A DNA stretch of 64,000 bases, taken from NCBI RefSeq assembly GCF_000732485.2, contig NZ_JAQV02000022.1, forward strand, positions 175,658 to 239,657, in the 5' to 3' direction. Made by a program: the position numbers and the translations under genes. Shown here piece by piece: positions 24,427 through 33,579 of the stretch. How positions within the stretch are numbered: position 1 is the first letter of the stretch; each line of letters starts with the position of its first letter. Source of the stretch: Bacillus sp. SJS. Lineage in GTDB: Bacteria > Bacillota > Bacilli > Bacillales > Bacillaceae. The notes below the pieces were generated by a model that did not search any database, was not told the origin of the DNA, and saw only the letters and a program-made list of their open reading frames with translations.

Positions 24427-25857
24427 TTATCGTTTATTAATTTCTTCCATGAGAAGCTTGTTGACCATTGGCGGGTTCGCCTGGCCTTTGGATGCTTTCA
24501 TGATTTGGCCGACAAGGAATCCGATTGCGCGGTCCTTCCCGTTTTTGAAGTCTTCAATCGATTGCGGATTGGCATCGAGCGCATCATTTACAAATGTGCG
24601 AAGCGCGCCTTCGTCAGAGATTTGGACAAGTCCTTTATCTTTCACGATTTTCTCAGCATCGCCGCCGTTTTCGATCAGTTCTTTGAAGACTTTTTTCGCG
24701 ATTTTAGAAGAAATGGTTCCTGCTTCGATCAGCTTGATCATGCCTGCCAGCCCTTCAGGAGTTAGAGCCGTGTCTTCAAGCTCTTTGTTCTCCGAGTTCA
24801 GGTATGCAGAAACTTCTCCCATCAGCCAGTTGGATGCCTGTTTCGCATCGGCACCGGTTTTGACGGTTGCTTCAAAGAAGTCGGACATTTCTTTAGTAAG
24901 AGTCAGAACCATTGCATCGTATGCAGGAAGACCAAGCTCCGCTACGTAGCGCGCTTTGCGCTCATCCGGAAGCTCAGGAATTTCAGCACGGATGCGTTCT
25001 TTCCACTCTTCATCAATGTAAAGAGACACAAGATCCGGTTCCGGGAAGTAACGGTAGTCGTCGGATCCTTCTTTTACACGCATTAAGAGGGTTTTGCCTG
25101 TGGATTCATCAAAGCGTCGTGTTTCCTGCTCGATGATTCCGCCGGATAATAGTACCTCTGCCTGGCGTTTTTCCTCGTGCTCCAATCCTTTGCGGACGAA
25201 GTTGAAGGAGTTCAGGTTTTTCAGCTCGGCTTTCGTACCGAACTGCTCCTGGCCGACTGGACGAAGGGAAATGTTCGCGTCACAGCGAAGAGAACCCTCT
25301 TCCATTTTACAGTCAGAAACACCTGTATATTGAATAATGGATTTTAATTTTTCAAGATACGCATACGCTTCTTCCGGCGTACGGATATCCGGCTCGGAAA
25401 CGATCTCCACAAGCGGTGTACCCTGACGGTTGAAGTCAACAAGGGAGAAGCCGTCACCCGTATGGTTCAGCTTGCCCGCGTCCTCTTCAAGGTGAAGACG
25501 GGTAATTCCGATTTTCTTCTTTTGGCCGCCTACTTCAATTTCAATCCAGCCGTTTTCGCCGATCGGCTTATCAAATTGAGAGATTTGATACGCTTTCGGG
25601 TTATCCGGATAAAAATAGTTTTTGCGGTCAAACTTCGTATCCGTTGCGATTTCACAGTTCAGCGCCATCGCAGCCTTCATCGCGAAGTTTACAGCTTCCT
25701 TATTCAGTACCGGAAGGACACCAGGGTACCCAAGGTCGATAACGGAAGTGTTTGTATTCGGATCCGCTCCGAAATGGTTCGGAGAAGCGGAAAAGATTTT
25801 TGAATTCGTTTTAAGCTCAACGTGGACTTCAAGTCCAATCACCGTTTCAAAGTTCAT
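24427..25857 (-). CDS. gatB: Asp/Glu-tRNA amidotransferase subunit B
   Basis: A 476-residue GatB, starting [20 protein letters not shown]. It binds Glu-tRNA(Gln) or Asp-tRNA(Asn), activates the carboxyl group with ATP and accepts ammonia from GatA to form Gln-tRNA or Asn-tRNA. Motifs: [29 protein letters not shown] and [18 protein letters not shown], with a C-terminal YqeY-like tRNA-binding tail. It is the last gene of gatCAB, 14 bases after gatA, and is followed by a strong terminator. Length is standard. Confidence 0.97.
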   Translation of the reverse strand: MNFETVIGLEVHVELKTNSKIFSASPNHFGADPNTNTSVIDLGYPGVLPVLNKEAVNFAMKAAMALNCEIATDTKFDRKNYFYPDNPKAYQISQFDKPIGENGWIEIEVGGQKKKIGITRLHLEEDAGKLNHTGDGFSLVDFNRQGTPLVEIVSEPDIRTPEEAYAYLEKLKSIIQYTGVSDCKMEEGSLRCDANISLRPVGQEQFGTKAELKNLNSFNFVRKGLEHEEKRQAEVLLSGGIIEQETRRFDESTGKTLLMRVKEGSDDYRYFPEPDLVSLYIDEEWKERIRAEIPELPDERKARYVAELGLPAYDAMVLTLTKEMSDFFEATVKTGADAKQASNWLMGEVSAYLNSENKELEDTALTPEGLAGMIKLIEAGTISSKIAKKVFKELIENGGDAEKIVKDKGLVQISDEGALRTFVNDALDANPQSIEDFKNGKDRAIGFLVGQIMKASKGQANPPMVNKLLMEEINKR

Positions 25858-25871
25858 TCGTTTCTCACCCC

Positions 25872-27329
25872 TTACAGTTCAGGTTTTGCTTTATGATGGT
25901 CCGTCGCCTGCTCAAATACATGGGCAACACGGTAGATGGTGCTTTCGTCAAAGTGCTTGCCGATGATTTGAAGTCCGAGCGGAAGACCGTTTGAGAATCC
26001 GCAAGGGACGGAAATTCCAGGGACACCTGCAAGGTTAACCGGAATCGTTAAAATATCATTCGCATACATCGTAAGCGGATCGTCTGTTTTTTCGCCGATT
26101 TTGAAAGCAGGAGTCGGAGTCGTCGGTCCAACAATGACATCGTACTTTTCAAAAACATCTTCGAAATCTTTCTTAATGAGCGTACGCACTTTTTGCGCCT
26201 TTTTATAGTACGCATCATAGTAACCGGAGCTCAGTGCGAACGTTCCAAGCATAATCCGGCGCTTTACTTCGTTCCCGAAGCCTTCTGCACGGGTCTGTTT
26301 GTAAAGATCAATCAGGTTTTCCGCATTGTCTGTACGGTATCCGTAACGGATTCCGTCAAAACGCGAAAGGTTGGATGACGCTTCAGAGGATGCCAACAGG
26401 TAGTAGGTTGCAAGCGCATATTTAGAATGCGGAAGCGATACTTCTTCCCAAGTCGCTCCTTGAGCTTCCAGAACTTTAAGCGCTTCAAGCACGGAATTTT
26501 TCGCTTCTTCACTGACACCTTCACCAAGGTATTCTTTTGGAACCGCGATTTTCAGGCCTTTAATATCGCCTGTTAAGGAAGAAACATAGTCTGGAACATC
26601 CACATTTGCAGAGGTTGTATCCATTTGGTCTCCTCCCGCGATCGCTTGAAGAAGATACGCATTGTCTTCAACGGTACGGGTAATCGGGCCGATTTGGTCC
26701 AAAGATGACGCAAATGCCACAAGTCCGTAACGGGAAACACGGCCATACGTAGGCTTTAATCCAACAACCCCGCAATAAGCTGCCGGCTGACGGATCGAAC
26801 CGCCTGTGTCAGACCCAAGTGAGAACGGAACCTCGCCTGCTGCAACAGATGCAGCCGAACCGCCGCTTGATCCGCCTGGTACGGTTTCAAGATTCCACGG
26901 ATTTCTTGTCGGCTTGAATCCGGAGTTCTCTGTAGAAGAACCCATCGCGAATTCATCCATGTTCAATTTTCCGATCGTAACGGATTCTGCCTGCTGAAGC
27001 TTTTGCACAACCGTTGCATCGTAGATCGGCATGAAATTCTCTAAGATTTTACTGGAGCAAGTTGTACGAAGGTCCTTTGTTACGATGTTGTCTTTTACGC
27101 CGATCGGCATTCCAAAAAGGAGACCGAACTCATCGCGTGTACCGACTGCCTCGTCCAATTGTTTTGCATAAGAACGCGCGCGCTCTTCATCAAGCGTCAT
27201 GAACGCCTGTACTTTATCTTCTACTTCGTTAATCCGTTTATAGGACTCATCAACAAGGTCCGTAACGGAAATGTCTTTTTTATGTAAACGCTGCTTTAAC
27301 TCGGAAATCTTATGGTCAAATAATGACAC
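25872..27329 (-). CDS. gatA: Asp/Glu-tRNA amidotransferase subunit A
   Basis: A 485-residue amidase-signature enzyme that hydrolyses glutamine and channels ammonia to GatB. The catalytic Lys ([15 protein letters not shown]), the cis-Ser (GGSSGGSAA) and the nucleophilic Ser ([11 protein letters not shown]) are all present. The start is ATG 27329, 15 bases after the gatC stop; the GGGAGGG ribosome site lies in the gap. Standard length and order for Bacillus. Confidence 0.97.
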   Translation of the reverse strand: MSLFDHKISELKQRLHKKDISVTDLVDESYKRINEVEDKVQAFMTLDEERARSYAKQLDEAVGTRDEFGLLFGMPIGVKDNIVTKDLRTTCSSKILENFMPIYDATVVQKLQQAESVTIGKLNMDEFAMGSSTENSGFKPTRNPWNLETVPGGSSGGSAASVAAGEVPFSLGSDTGGSIRQPAAYCGVVGLKPTYGRVSRYGLVAFASSLDQIGPITRTVEDNAYLLQAIAGGDQMDTTSANVDVPDYVSSLTGDIKGLKIAVPKEYLGEGVSEEAKNSVLEALKVLEAQGATWEEVSLPHSKYALATYYLLASSEASSNLSRFDGIRYGYRTDNAENLIDLYKQTRAEGFGNEVKRRIMLGTFALSSGYYDAYYKKAQKVRTLIKKDFEDVFEKYDVIVGPTTPTPAFKIGEKTDDPLTMYANDILTIPVNLAGVPGISVPCGFSNGLPLGLQIIGKHFDESTIYRVAHVFEQATDHHKAKPEL

Positions 27330-27344
27330 CTAGGTTTCCCTCCC

Positions 27345-27635
27345 TTATTCAAGAATGGTCGGAACGCGGATGTATCCGTCTTTCTGGTCCGGAGCGTTTT
27401 TCACAACGTCCTCAACCGGAAGACCTTTAGCCGGCTTGTCCTCTCTCATTACGTTTTTCATATCCAATACATGAGTCGTCGGCTCAACGTTGTCCGTATC
27501 GAGCTCATTCAGCTGCTCTGCAAATGAAATAATGGCATCAAGCTGCTTCGAAAACATCTGAGCTTCCTCTTCTGTAATCGCAAGACGGGCAAGGTGCGCA
27601 ACGTGCTTAACCTGATCAGTCGAAATGCGTGACAT
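27345..27635 (-). CDS. gatC: Asp/Glu-tRNA amidotransferase subunit C
   Basis: A 96-residue GatC that stabilises the GatA-GatB complex. [20 protein letters not shown] and the C-terminal [17 protein letters not shown] belong to the family. ATG 27635 has a perfect GGAGGTGAAC ribosome site. The frame is open further upstream to 27848 but that extension is translated repeat sequence and is not part of the gene. It is the first gene of gatCAB. Confidence 0.95.
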   Translation of the reverse strand: MSRISTDQVKHVAHLARLAITEEEAQMFSKQLDAIISFAEQLNELDTDNVEPTTHVLDMKNVMREDKPAKGLPVEDVVKNAPDQKDGYIRVPTILE

Positions 27636-27778
27636 CAACTGTTCACCTCCAATAAAATCGTGCATAAACAATACTCTGATGATAACAAAATTTAGTGCTA
27701 TAAAGCAAGGCATTGCGGGATTGGGGGGCGGCAGTTCACAGACTTGGCGGCTTGACAGCGGTTGGGGCGGCGGTTGGG

Positions 27779-28040
27779 CGGCGCCTGACCCGCGGTTCGC
27801 TAAAGGATGAAAGCTCCGGCACCGATGCTGTAAACCATTGGTACGCAAGGGCTGAGCGGCTTCAGTCTCTGTCCCCCGCTTCGGTGAAGGATGTGGGGAC
27901 TGGCACGGTGCCAGTCCCGCTGTTTATTGCCGAACTAAAGCTCTGGCACCGGCTCTGTAAACCCTCGATACATAAGCCTTCACATGCTTCCGTCTCCGTC
28001 CCCCGCTGCGGTGATGCATGTGGGGTCAGGCGCCGCAGCG
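27779..28040. repeat. Tandem dimer of the ~127-bp dispersed repeat, locus 1a
   Basis: Two units: the landmark AAAGCTC(C/T)GGCACC occurs at 27810 and again at 27937, a period of 127. Between them lies a palindrome GACTGGCACGGTGCCAGTC (27899-27917). The whole stretch matches the reverse complement of 37376-37640 almost throughout, so it is a dispersed element. It has no gene and no ribosome site. Confidence 0.8.
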
Positions 28041-28070
28041 GGTGTGTTGGGGCGCCAGTCAATAAAGTTT

Positions 28071-28324
28071 GCACTGACCCCCGCTTCTCTACCGCACTAA
28101 ACCTCCGTCCCCACCCCTCACCAGCCTTTGCCATCCGGAACTTACGCGGCTTCTTCCTCTGACCCCCGATGCGGTGCTGTGTTGAGGGTCAGTGCATTGC
28201 ACTGACCCCCGCTTCTCTACCGCACTAAATCTCCGTCCCTACACCTCTCAAGCCCTTGCCCTCCGGCACTTTCTCGGCGTCCTCCTCTGACCCCCGTCGC
28301 GGTGCTGTGTTGAGGGTCAGTGCA
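28071..28324. repeat. Tandem dimer of a related ~128-bp repeat, locus 1b
   Basis: Two near-identical units begin with GCACTGACCCCCGCTTCTCT at 28071 and 28199, period 128, each ending in GAGGGTCAGTGCA, the complement of its start. The inner sequence (CGCACTAAACCTCCGTCCC) is a diverged form of the 27.8-kb unit. Each unit can therefore fold end to end. Confidence 0.8.
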
Positions 28325-28327
28325 AAA

Positions 28328-28364
28328 ACCACAAAAACCAGGAGCAGCACCCTGCCCCCGGTTT
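28328..28364 (-). terminator. Terminator of the yvnB-like gene
   Basis: On the minus strand AACCGGGGGCAG (from 28363) pairs fully, with two G-T wobbles, with CTGCTCCTGGTT (ending 28336), then TTTTTG. It starts about 10 bases after the stop codon. Confidence 0.85.
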
Positions 28365-28373
28365 TAAACCCTG

Positions 28374-31300
28374 TCACTTTGTAATCGTATGATCGTCAAT
28401 TACCCGGCCATCACGTGCTTTAGCCGTAATCTTTATTCCATCTTCCCCTACCGTTACGCTGGAGTACACTTGTGTTTTCTCTTCAAAATACACATCCATG
28501 TAATCCTGCGGCACGGCGTCGTAGAATTTACCGGCGGTTGAGCCGGCGATCAGGTAAGTGGTGCCGCCTTTTTCCACTTGCTTGCCGTCTTTCAGTTTGT
28601 GCGTTCGAACGTAAGCATGGTCGTGGCCTGAGATGGCGAGGTCAATGCCTGCCTTGTCGAATGCGTTCGGGAATACACTTTTGACTGCTTCTGCTCCGCC
28701 TTGAGGATTGGAGTAGTATGGCGAGCGGTGATAGGTGACGATTTTCCATTTCTTTTTCGATTTAGCCATGTCTTTGATGAGCCAGTCTGCCTGTTTTTGG
28801 AGACCTGCGGTGTCCGTTTCGGTGTTCAGGACGGCGAAGTGTGCGTCGCCGTAGTCATAGGAGTAAACCGTTCCTTCAAAGCCGTCCGGGCCATTGTCCG
28901 GCATGTTGAACAGGCTCTTGAATGTGGTGACGCCAGTGCCGATGTTTTCATGGTTTCCGACGGTTGGCATGATGGCGGTGGAAGGCGCGAGTTCTTTGTC
29001 TTTCATAGATTCAAAGAATGCATTCCAGTGCGAGTATAGGTTTCCATCATCAATCATATCGCCGACGTGCATCATGAATGCGGCATCAGGATGGTCCGCT
29101 TTTGCTTTTTTAAACAGTTCCGTGTAGATGCCGAAGCCCGATTCCGTTTGGTTCGGCGGTGCCTGGGTATCTCCCATCAGCAGGAAGGTGAATGGGTCTT
29201 TCCGCGATTCGTTTGCTTTGATTTCTGCAGGTTCGCTCCATCCTTCAGGCGTTCCGTCTCCAGCGCGGTACATGTACATTTGTCCCGGTACCATTCCGAT
29301 GACTTCAGCGGTATGTGCCTGAAGCTCGCCTTCGTCCATGGCAAGCGGTGTGCTTTTGCCATTTTTGGCTGTAAATCGTTTGCCGTTGAAGCCATCTTTC
29401 TTGTAATCTTCTAATTTGGCAATCTGAACGACAGAGTCTGTGACCTGCGGAGCTGTTGTCCAGCTGATATTGCGGCTTGATGGTTTGCCAGTAAAAGTAA
29501 CGTTCAGTCTTTCCGGTTTGTTCGTTCCAAGATGCTTCAGCACATTTACTTCCTGTGTGAAGCTGTATTTATTTTCTTTTGCTGCCTGGATTGTTACTTT
29601 GCCGGGCATGACAGATAGCAGGTTCGTGTTAATGGTACCGTCTGAACCGGTTTTGCCAAGCGTCCAGTCACTTAGCTCTGCATCGGCTGCTTTGAGCCAG
29701 CCCTGCACATCTCCCAGGCGGACTTGAAGCCAGTCTCCCTCTGTTTTTGTCACAGCCAGCACAATGTTCTTTGATACCGGAGCCACCAATTCCGAGACGT
29801 CATTCGCTTCTTTTCGGATTTGAGTCATTTTCGCTTTTACTTTTGCAATCTTGTAATCCGGTGCTGTTACCTTTACTTCTGCTCCCTGAACAGGTTTTCC
29901 ATTTTCATCCTTGACTGTTACTTTGGAGGGAAATCCAGTAGATGCCCGGTCGGTGCTGACATTGAAATGGGCTTTCAGATTTTTTTCGATGTCCGGTAGA
30001 TACAGATCGGTTTCTCCAAGTGATCCTGAAACGAAGTCAACCGCTGCTTTTCCTTTTGCCGAAGCAGGGATGGAAAGCGGCACGATCCCAATTTCCATAT
30101 CGCCTTTCAGCTTGTTCAATCCTTTTAATTCAAGCTCGATCGTACCGTCTTCTGTCATCTCGTTTTTTACAATCATATCGGAGGTAATGGATTCAGATAG
30201 CCTTACAGATTTGCCTTCTGTTTTTAAATTGGCTTTTAACTTCAGCTTCAGCGTATCCAGCTGCTCCGCTTTGCTTGCCTGAAGCTTGATCGGGAAAGCT
30301 CCGCCGATGTAGGCAGATTCAGGGGCAGTCGCTTTGAAGCCAGGCTGGCCGGCTTCGGTTTCAAACGTCCAGGACTTCGTTGTTTCGTTTCCGAAGTTGT
30401 CCTGAACGGTAAGCTTGGCCATATGGTATCCGTCCAGCATCGGGCTTCCCGGCTGGTAGGAAACTTTGCCGGATTCAGGATCAAATTGAGCTTTCACTTC
30501 TTTTCCGTCTACATTCAACGTAATGCGAGCCGGGTTGATCCCGGTGTCTTCATCCTTTGCGATGGCTGATATAACCGGCTTTGCATCGGTTACCTTTGCT
30601 TGATCCGAAGGCTGGATAGATTCGATCGATGGGTTTATTAAATCATCGTTTGTTTCGCCATATACTGCCCGGATGTTATCAACATAGATCGAGCCTGCAT
30701 TTTTGTTGGCATCGCTCGTCTCCATGAGTCGGACGGGCAGGTCCATTTTTAAAGGAAGGGCCTTTCCTGCAGGTACTTTTGCTTCGACGTATTTCCAGCC
30801 GGTCCAGTCCATTTTCGTTGCAAAATCAAGAGCGAACGCGCTGTTGTTTCCATCTCTCATCTGACTTCTCAGCCAGTGGTTTTTTCCGTCGCCATATACC
30901 CACATTCCAATGGATTCCGGGTAATCTTCAATCGTGATTGGCTGCTTCGGATGGGCGTATGCACCAGAAGTTCCCGTTGTTCCTGAAAAATCGTAGTTGA
31001 GCTGAAGGGAGTGCTCTCCGAATCTGGCAGGCTCCGGATAGGTTGTCTGCTTGATGGAAATGGAGTTGAAGCGGGCGCCGCTATAGGTCCAATTTGCAAA
31101 ATCCTTCTCAAAGTCTGCTAGAATGATTGGCAGCTTTCCTACTTGGATATCCATCGTATCGGTTATCCCTCCGTATTGAACGGTAATTTTCCCGGATGCC
31201 GCTTGGCTTGATGCCTTGAATATTCCATTTTTATCAACGGTTCCGATATTTCCTTCTATCTTCCATTCAAAAAGGGATGGATCGGCGTCAACCGTTTTCC

Positions 31301-32852
31301 CGTCAAGCATGGCTTTAGGAGCGAGGTTGATTTCATCTCCTTTTTTTACGGTTAAGGAATCCTGTGGAAGCTGGATGCTGCTTAATTTATCCGTTACGGT
31401 AATGGCCGATGATCCTTTCGCCCCGTCTTTATCCGCAAGGACCATGCCTTTTCCGGCTTTGCTTCCTGCAGTGAACAGACCTTTTTCATCCACTGTTCCG
31501 AGGTCGGTATCAGAGACGGACCAGTCCGCCTCCCCGCTTATTGGTTTAGGGAAGAAATTTGCATCCATTCCTTTTGCATCAAGATCCTCAGTGCTTCCCT
31601 TCAGCATGAGCAGGTGGTCGGGCTGCATCGCAAGCTGGCTCACGCTTCCCGGCTGAGCGGATGTTGTAATAAGAAATGAGTTAGCGACAGCGCGCTCAAA
31701 GCCATCGGAGGGACGATTGACGAGGCCCAGACCATCTTCACCCGGCTGTCTTGCTGCAAAGGTGGAGGATCCGCCGCCATCGAGATTCAATGCTTCTACA
31801 GCGCCCATTTCAAACATCATGTCACGAAGCTCGAAAACAGTGATTCCCTCTGAATATCCCGGTGAGCGGCCGTCAATGACCACAAAGAAAATCGTTCCGT
31901 CCGCCTTTTTACCGACAGCGGTCCGGGGAGCCACTGCTTTTGTAAAGTCATCTGAAACCAAATTGACCTTCTGGCCGTTTTGAACGAGCTTATGATTGCC
32001 GCTCAATCCTTCTTCCGCTTCCAGCCATTGAGATGATATCTGTGTTTCAATTTCAATTTCCTGACCCGGCTTTAGGTTTTTCACCTTTTCAGCACTGGTT
32101 CCATGGCCTGACAGAACAAGCTTTCCTTCTTCAATCAACTGATTGCCCTTTCCCTCAATAACCGATTCGACCTTTGCCTTCATTTTTCCCGGTTTATGTA
32201 CATCCCCGGACTCGACTGTCAAAACTGCTTCCGTTCCGGCTGTGTTTGTCCCGGTTGACTTCAATGGATCTGAATATAAGACAAGCAGGTTATTTGATCT
32301 CGTTCCATTTAAATTATCAATATGCTGAATATTTCCGTCTGCATGCAGCTTGAATTGAACCCCTGGGATACCAAAGAGCGGTGTTCCATCCTTCTTCATC
32401 CCAAATGATTCCTTGTATCCCGATTTAAGGATGCGGCCATCGTGGATGACGGTTCCATTCGGAATTCCGCTGGACATGTTATAGAAATCTCCGTTAAACG
32501 CCCCTATTACAACCTGTCCGGGCTTTGAGACGGCAGCTGCCTGCTGGCGGACCGGCTGCATGCCAAGGTCTTTTCCATTTGGGAGACCCGCGTCGATGTC
32601 CAGATTTTGCGCATTCAAGTCCACGTTCATAACAAATGCTTCCTGCCTTCCGCGGCTGCTTCCTATTGTGACCGACTCCTGTTCAATTCCCGGTGCAATT
32701 TTTTTCTCCCACTGATCGATGACTTGTCCCAATGAATAGCCTGTCTCTTCCGCAGATGCGTTTTGAACTGGCAGCATCACTCCTGCGGCAGCCGTTTGAG
32801 CAGCTAATACAGATGCAAAAAGTACGGTTAATAACCTGCGTGGCTTTCTCAT
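28374..32852 (-). CDS. Giant secreted protein: phosphodiester glycosidase domain plus metallophosphoesterase (YvnB-like)
   Basis: About 1492 residues. A signal peptide (RRLLTVLFASVLAAQTAAAG, cleavage near ASA-EE) precedes an NAGPA-type phosphodiester glycosidase domain (about 60-400: VVIGAFNGDFYNM, EALNLDGGGSSTFAARQPG), bacterial Ig-like repeats, a carbohydrate-binding-like region (about 580-740), further Ig-like and SH3b-like segments, a purple-acid-phosphatase N-domain, and a C-terminal calcineurin-like phosphoesterase (about 1235-1490: LLMGDTQAPP, MHVGDMIDDG, PTVGNHE, SGHDHAYVR). It resembles YvnB of B. subtilis and probably acts on phosphodiester-linked surface glycans or teichoic acids to release phosphate. 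The start ATG 32852 is 6 bases from GGGGAG; ATG 32858 is directly adjacent to it and less suitable. No wall-anchor motif is seen. Confidence 0.88.
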   Translation of the reverse strand: MRKPRRLLTVLFASVLAAQTAAAGVMLPVQNASAEETGYSLGQVIDQWEKKIAPGIEQESVTIGSSRGRQEAFVMNVDLNAQNLDIDAGLPNGKDLGMQPVRQQAAAVSKPGQVVIGAFNGDFYNMSSGIPNGTVIHDGRILKSGYKESFGMKKDGTPLFGIPGVQFKLHADGNIQHIDNLNGTRSNNLLVLYSDPLKSTGTNTAGTEAVLTVESGDVHKPGKMKAKVESVIEGKGNQLIEEGKLVLSGHGTSAEKVKNLKPGQEIEIETQISSQWLEAEEGLSGNHKLVQNGQKVNLVSDDFTKAVAPRTAVGKKADGTIFFVVIDGRSPGYSEGITVFELRDMMFEMGAVEALNLDGGGSSTFAARQPGEDGLGLVNRPSDGFERAVANSFLITTSAQPGSVSQLAMQPDHLLMLKGSTEDLDAKGMDANFFPKPISGEADWSVSDTDLGTVDEKGLFTAGSKAGKGMVLADKDGAKGSSAITVTDKLSSIQLPQDSLTVKKGDEINLAPKAMLDGKTVDADPSLFEWKIEGNIGTVDKNGIFKASSQAASGKITVQYGGITDTMDIQVGKLPIILADFEKDFANWTYSGARFNSISIKQTTYPEPARFGEHSLQLNYDFSGTTGTSGAYAHPKQPITIEDYPESIGMWVYGDGKNHWLRSQMRDGNNSAFALDFATKMDWTGWKYVEAKVPAGKALPLKMDLPVRLMETSDANKNAGSIYVDNIRAVYGETNDDLINPSIESIQPSDQAKVTDAKPVISAIAKDEDTGINPARITLNVDGKEVKAQFDPESGKVSYQPGSPMLDGYHMAKLTVQDNFGNETTKSWTFETEAGQPGFKATAPESAYIGGAFPIKLQASKAEQLDTLKLKLKANLKTEGKSVRLSESITSDMIVKNEMTEDGTIELELKGLNKLKGDMEIGIVPLSIPASAKGKAAVDFVSGSLGETDLYLPDIEKNLKAHFNVSTDRASTGFPSKVTVKDENGKPVQGAEVKVTAPDYKIAKVKAKMTQIRKEANDVSELVAPVSKNIVLAVTKTEGDWLQVRLGDVQGWLKAADAELSDWTLGKTGSDGTINTNLLSVMPGKVTIQAAKENKYSFTQEVNVLKHLGTNKPERLNVTFTGKPSSRNISWTTAPQVTDSVVQIAKLEDYKKDGFNGKRFTAKNGKSTPLAMDEGELQAHTAEVIGMVPGQMYMYRAGDGTPEGWSEPAEIKANESRKDPFTFLLMGDTQAPPNQTESGFGIYTELFKKAKADHPDAAFMMHVGDMIDDGNLYSHWNAFFESMKDKELAPSTAIMPTVGNHENIGTGVTTFKSLFNMPDNGPDGFEGTVYSYDYGDAHFAVLNTETDTAGLQKQADWLIKDMAKSKKKWKIVTYHRSPYYSNPQGGAEAVKSVFPNAFDKAGIDLAISGHDHAYVRTHKLKDGKQVEKGGTTYLIAGSTAGKFYDAVPQDYMDVYFEEKTQVYSSVTVGEDGIKITAKARDGRVIDDHTITK

Positions 32853-33579
32853 CTTCATCTCCCCGTTTCACCTTATTTTCAGTCTCTTCCCTCCAAACCG
32901 TATCACTTTGAATTGTAGTTTTATGAGAATTATTTTAAAGTTTTTGTAAATGAATGAAAATTAAGGATATCGCCCTAAATAACATTTAAAGAGTTTGTCG
33001 AAAAAGCAGGTCCTTTCAGTCTTGCATTTCCCTAAAATAGGCCAAATTTTATTTTCAGAATAGTTTTACTTCAATTCATTTGAGTAATCGCTTACATAAC
33101 CATGAAACTTATACATCCCGCTACCGCTTCCAATTTCCGACACGTTTAGACTGCTTGAATATTGGGGATTAATTTGTTAGGTTAAGAAACCGTAAGCTGC
33201 GAACGGTGCTCGCCGCCATTTCACACCAGTTAAGATTCAGCGTAATCCCTTTCTTGATCAATCCTTCCTGTAAAAAGAGACCCTGATTTGTCATACATTG
33301 TTGTTTTTCTTCTCTGTCTGGATTCTCCAGATGACAAAGCTGCGCTAATTTTCCAGAAGGTAAAGCCGGAATTGCCGGCGGTAAGGGCTGTATTCTTTTT
33401 CGGGGTGAGCAGGATCACTTTCCTTGCTCGATTGAAATGACGACAAAATATGGATGACCGCTGTCCTTATAGCGGATGCATACGGCTTTTTTCACCGTAT
33501 GGAGGGATGGTTCATCCCGTGTGAAAGGTTTTGAGCGGTTTGTTTAGTAGCAAAAAAAAATGAGAATAGGAGAGATATT
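32853..33579. other. Long intergenic region between yvnB-like and putP
   Basis: No convincing gene. A stretch at 33180-33420 is open in two minus-strand frames and protein-like in one of them (NLNWCEMAASTVRSLRFLNL, stop at 33178) but has no start or ribosome site. Nearer putP, three consecutive hairpins occur (33458-33518). Confidence 0.5.
33458..33518 (+). promoter_or_regulatory. Three consecutive hairpins in the putP leader
   Basis: CCGCT/AGCGG (33458-33475), ATACGG/CCGTAT (33480-33500, with TTTTTT in the loop) and GGGATG/CATCCC (33504-33518) stand in a row about 60 bases before the putP start. They may be a structured 5' untranslated region; no known riboswitch class was recognised. Confidence 0.4.

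Noticed and set aside
27636..27848. N-terminal extension of GatC of about 70 residues
   Set aside because: The perfect GGAGGTGAAC ribosome site and family start support ATG 27635; the extension is translated repeat and low-complexity sequence.
27713..28162. Long plus-strand frame opposite the repeats
   Set aside because: It is made of the 127-bp repeat units, has no ribosome site and its counterpart at 37.5 kb is not conserved as protein.
28071..28324. CRISPR-like array
   Set aside because: Units are 128 bases and almost identical along their length, with no short repeat/variable spacer pattern and no cas genes.
30248..31656. Several antisense frames inside the yvnB-like gene
   Set aside because: Explained by codon bias of the real gene; no motifs.
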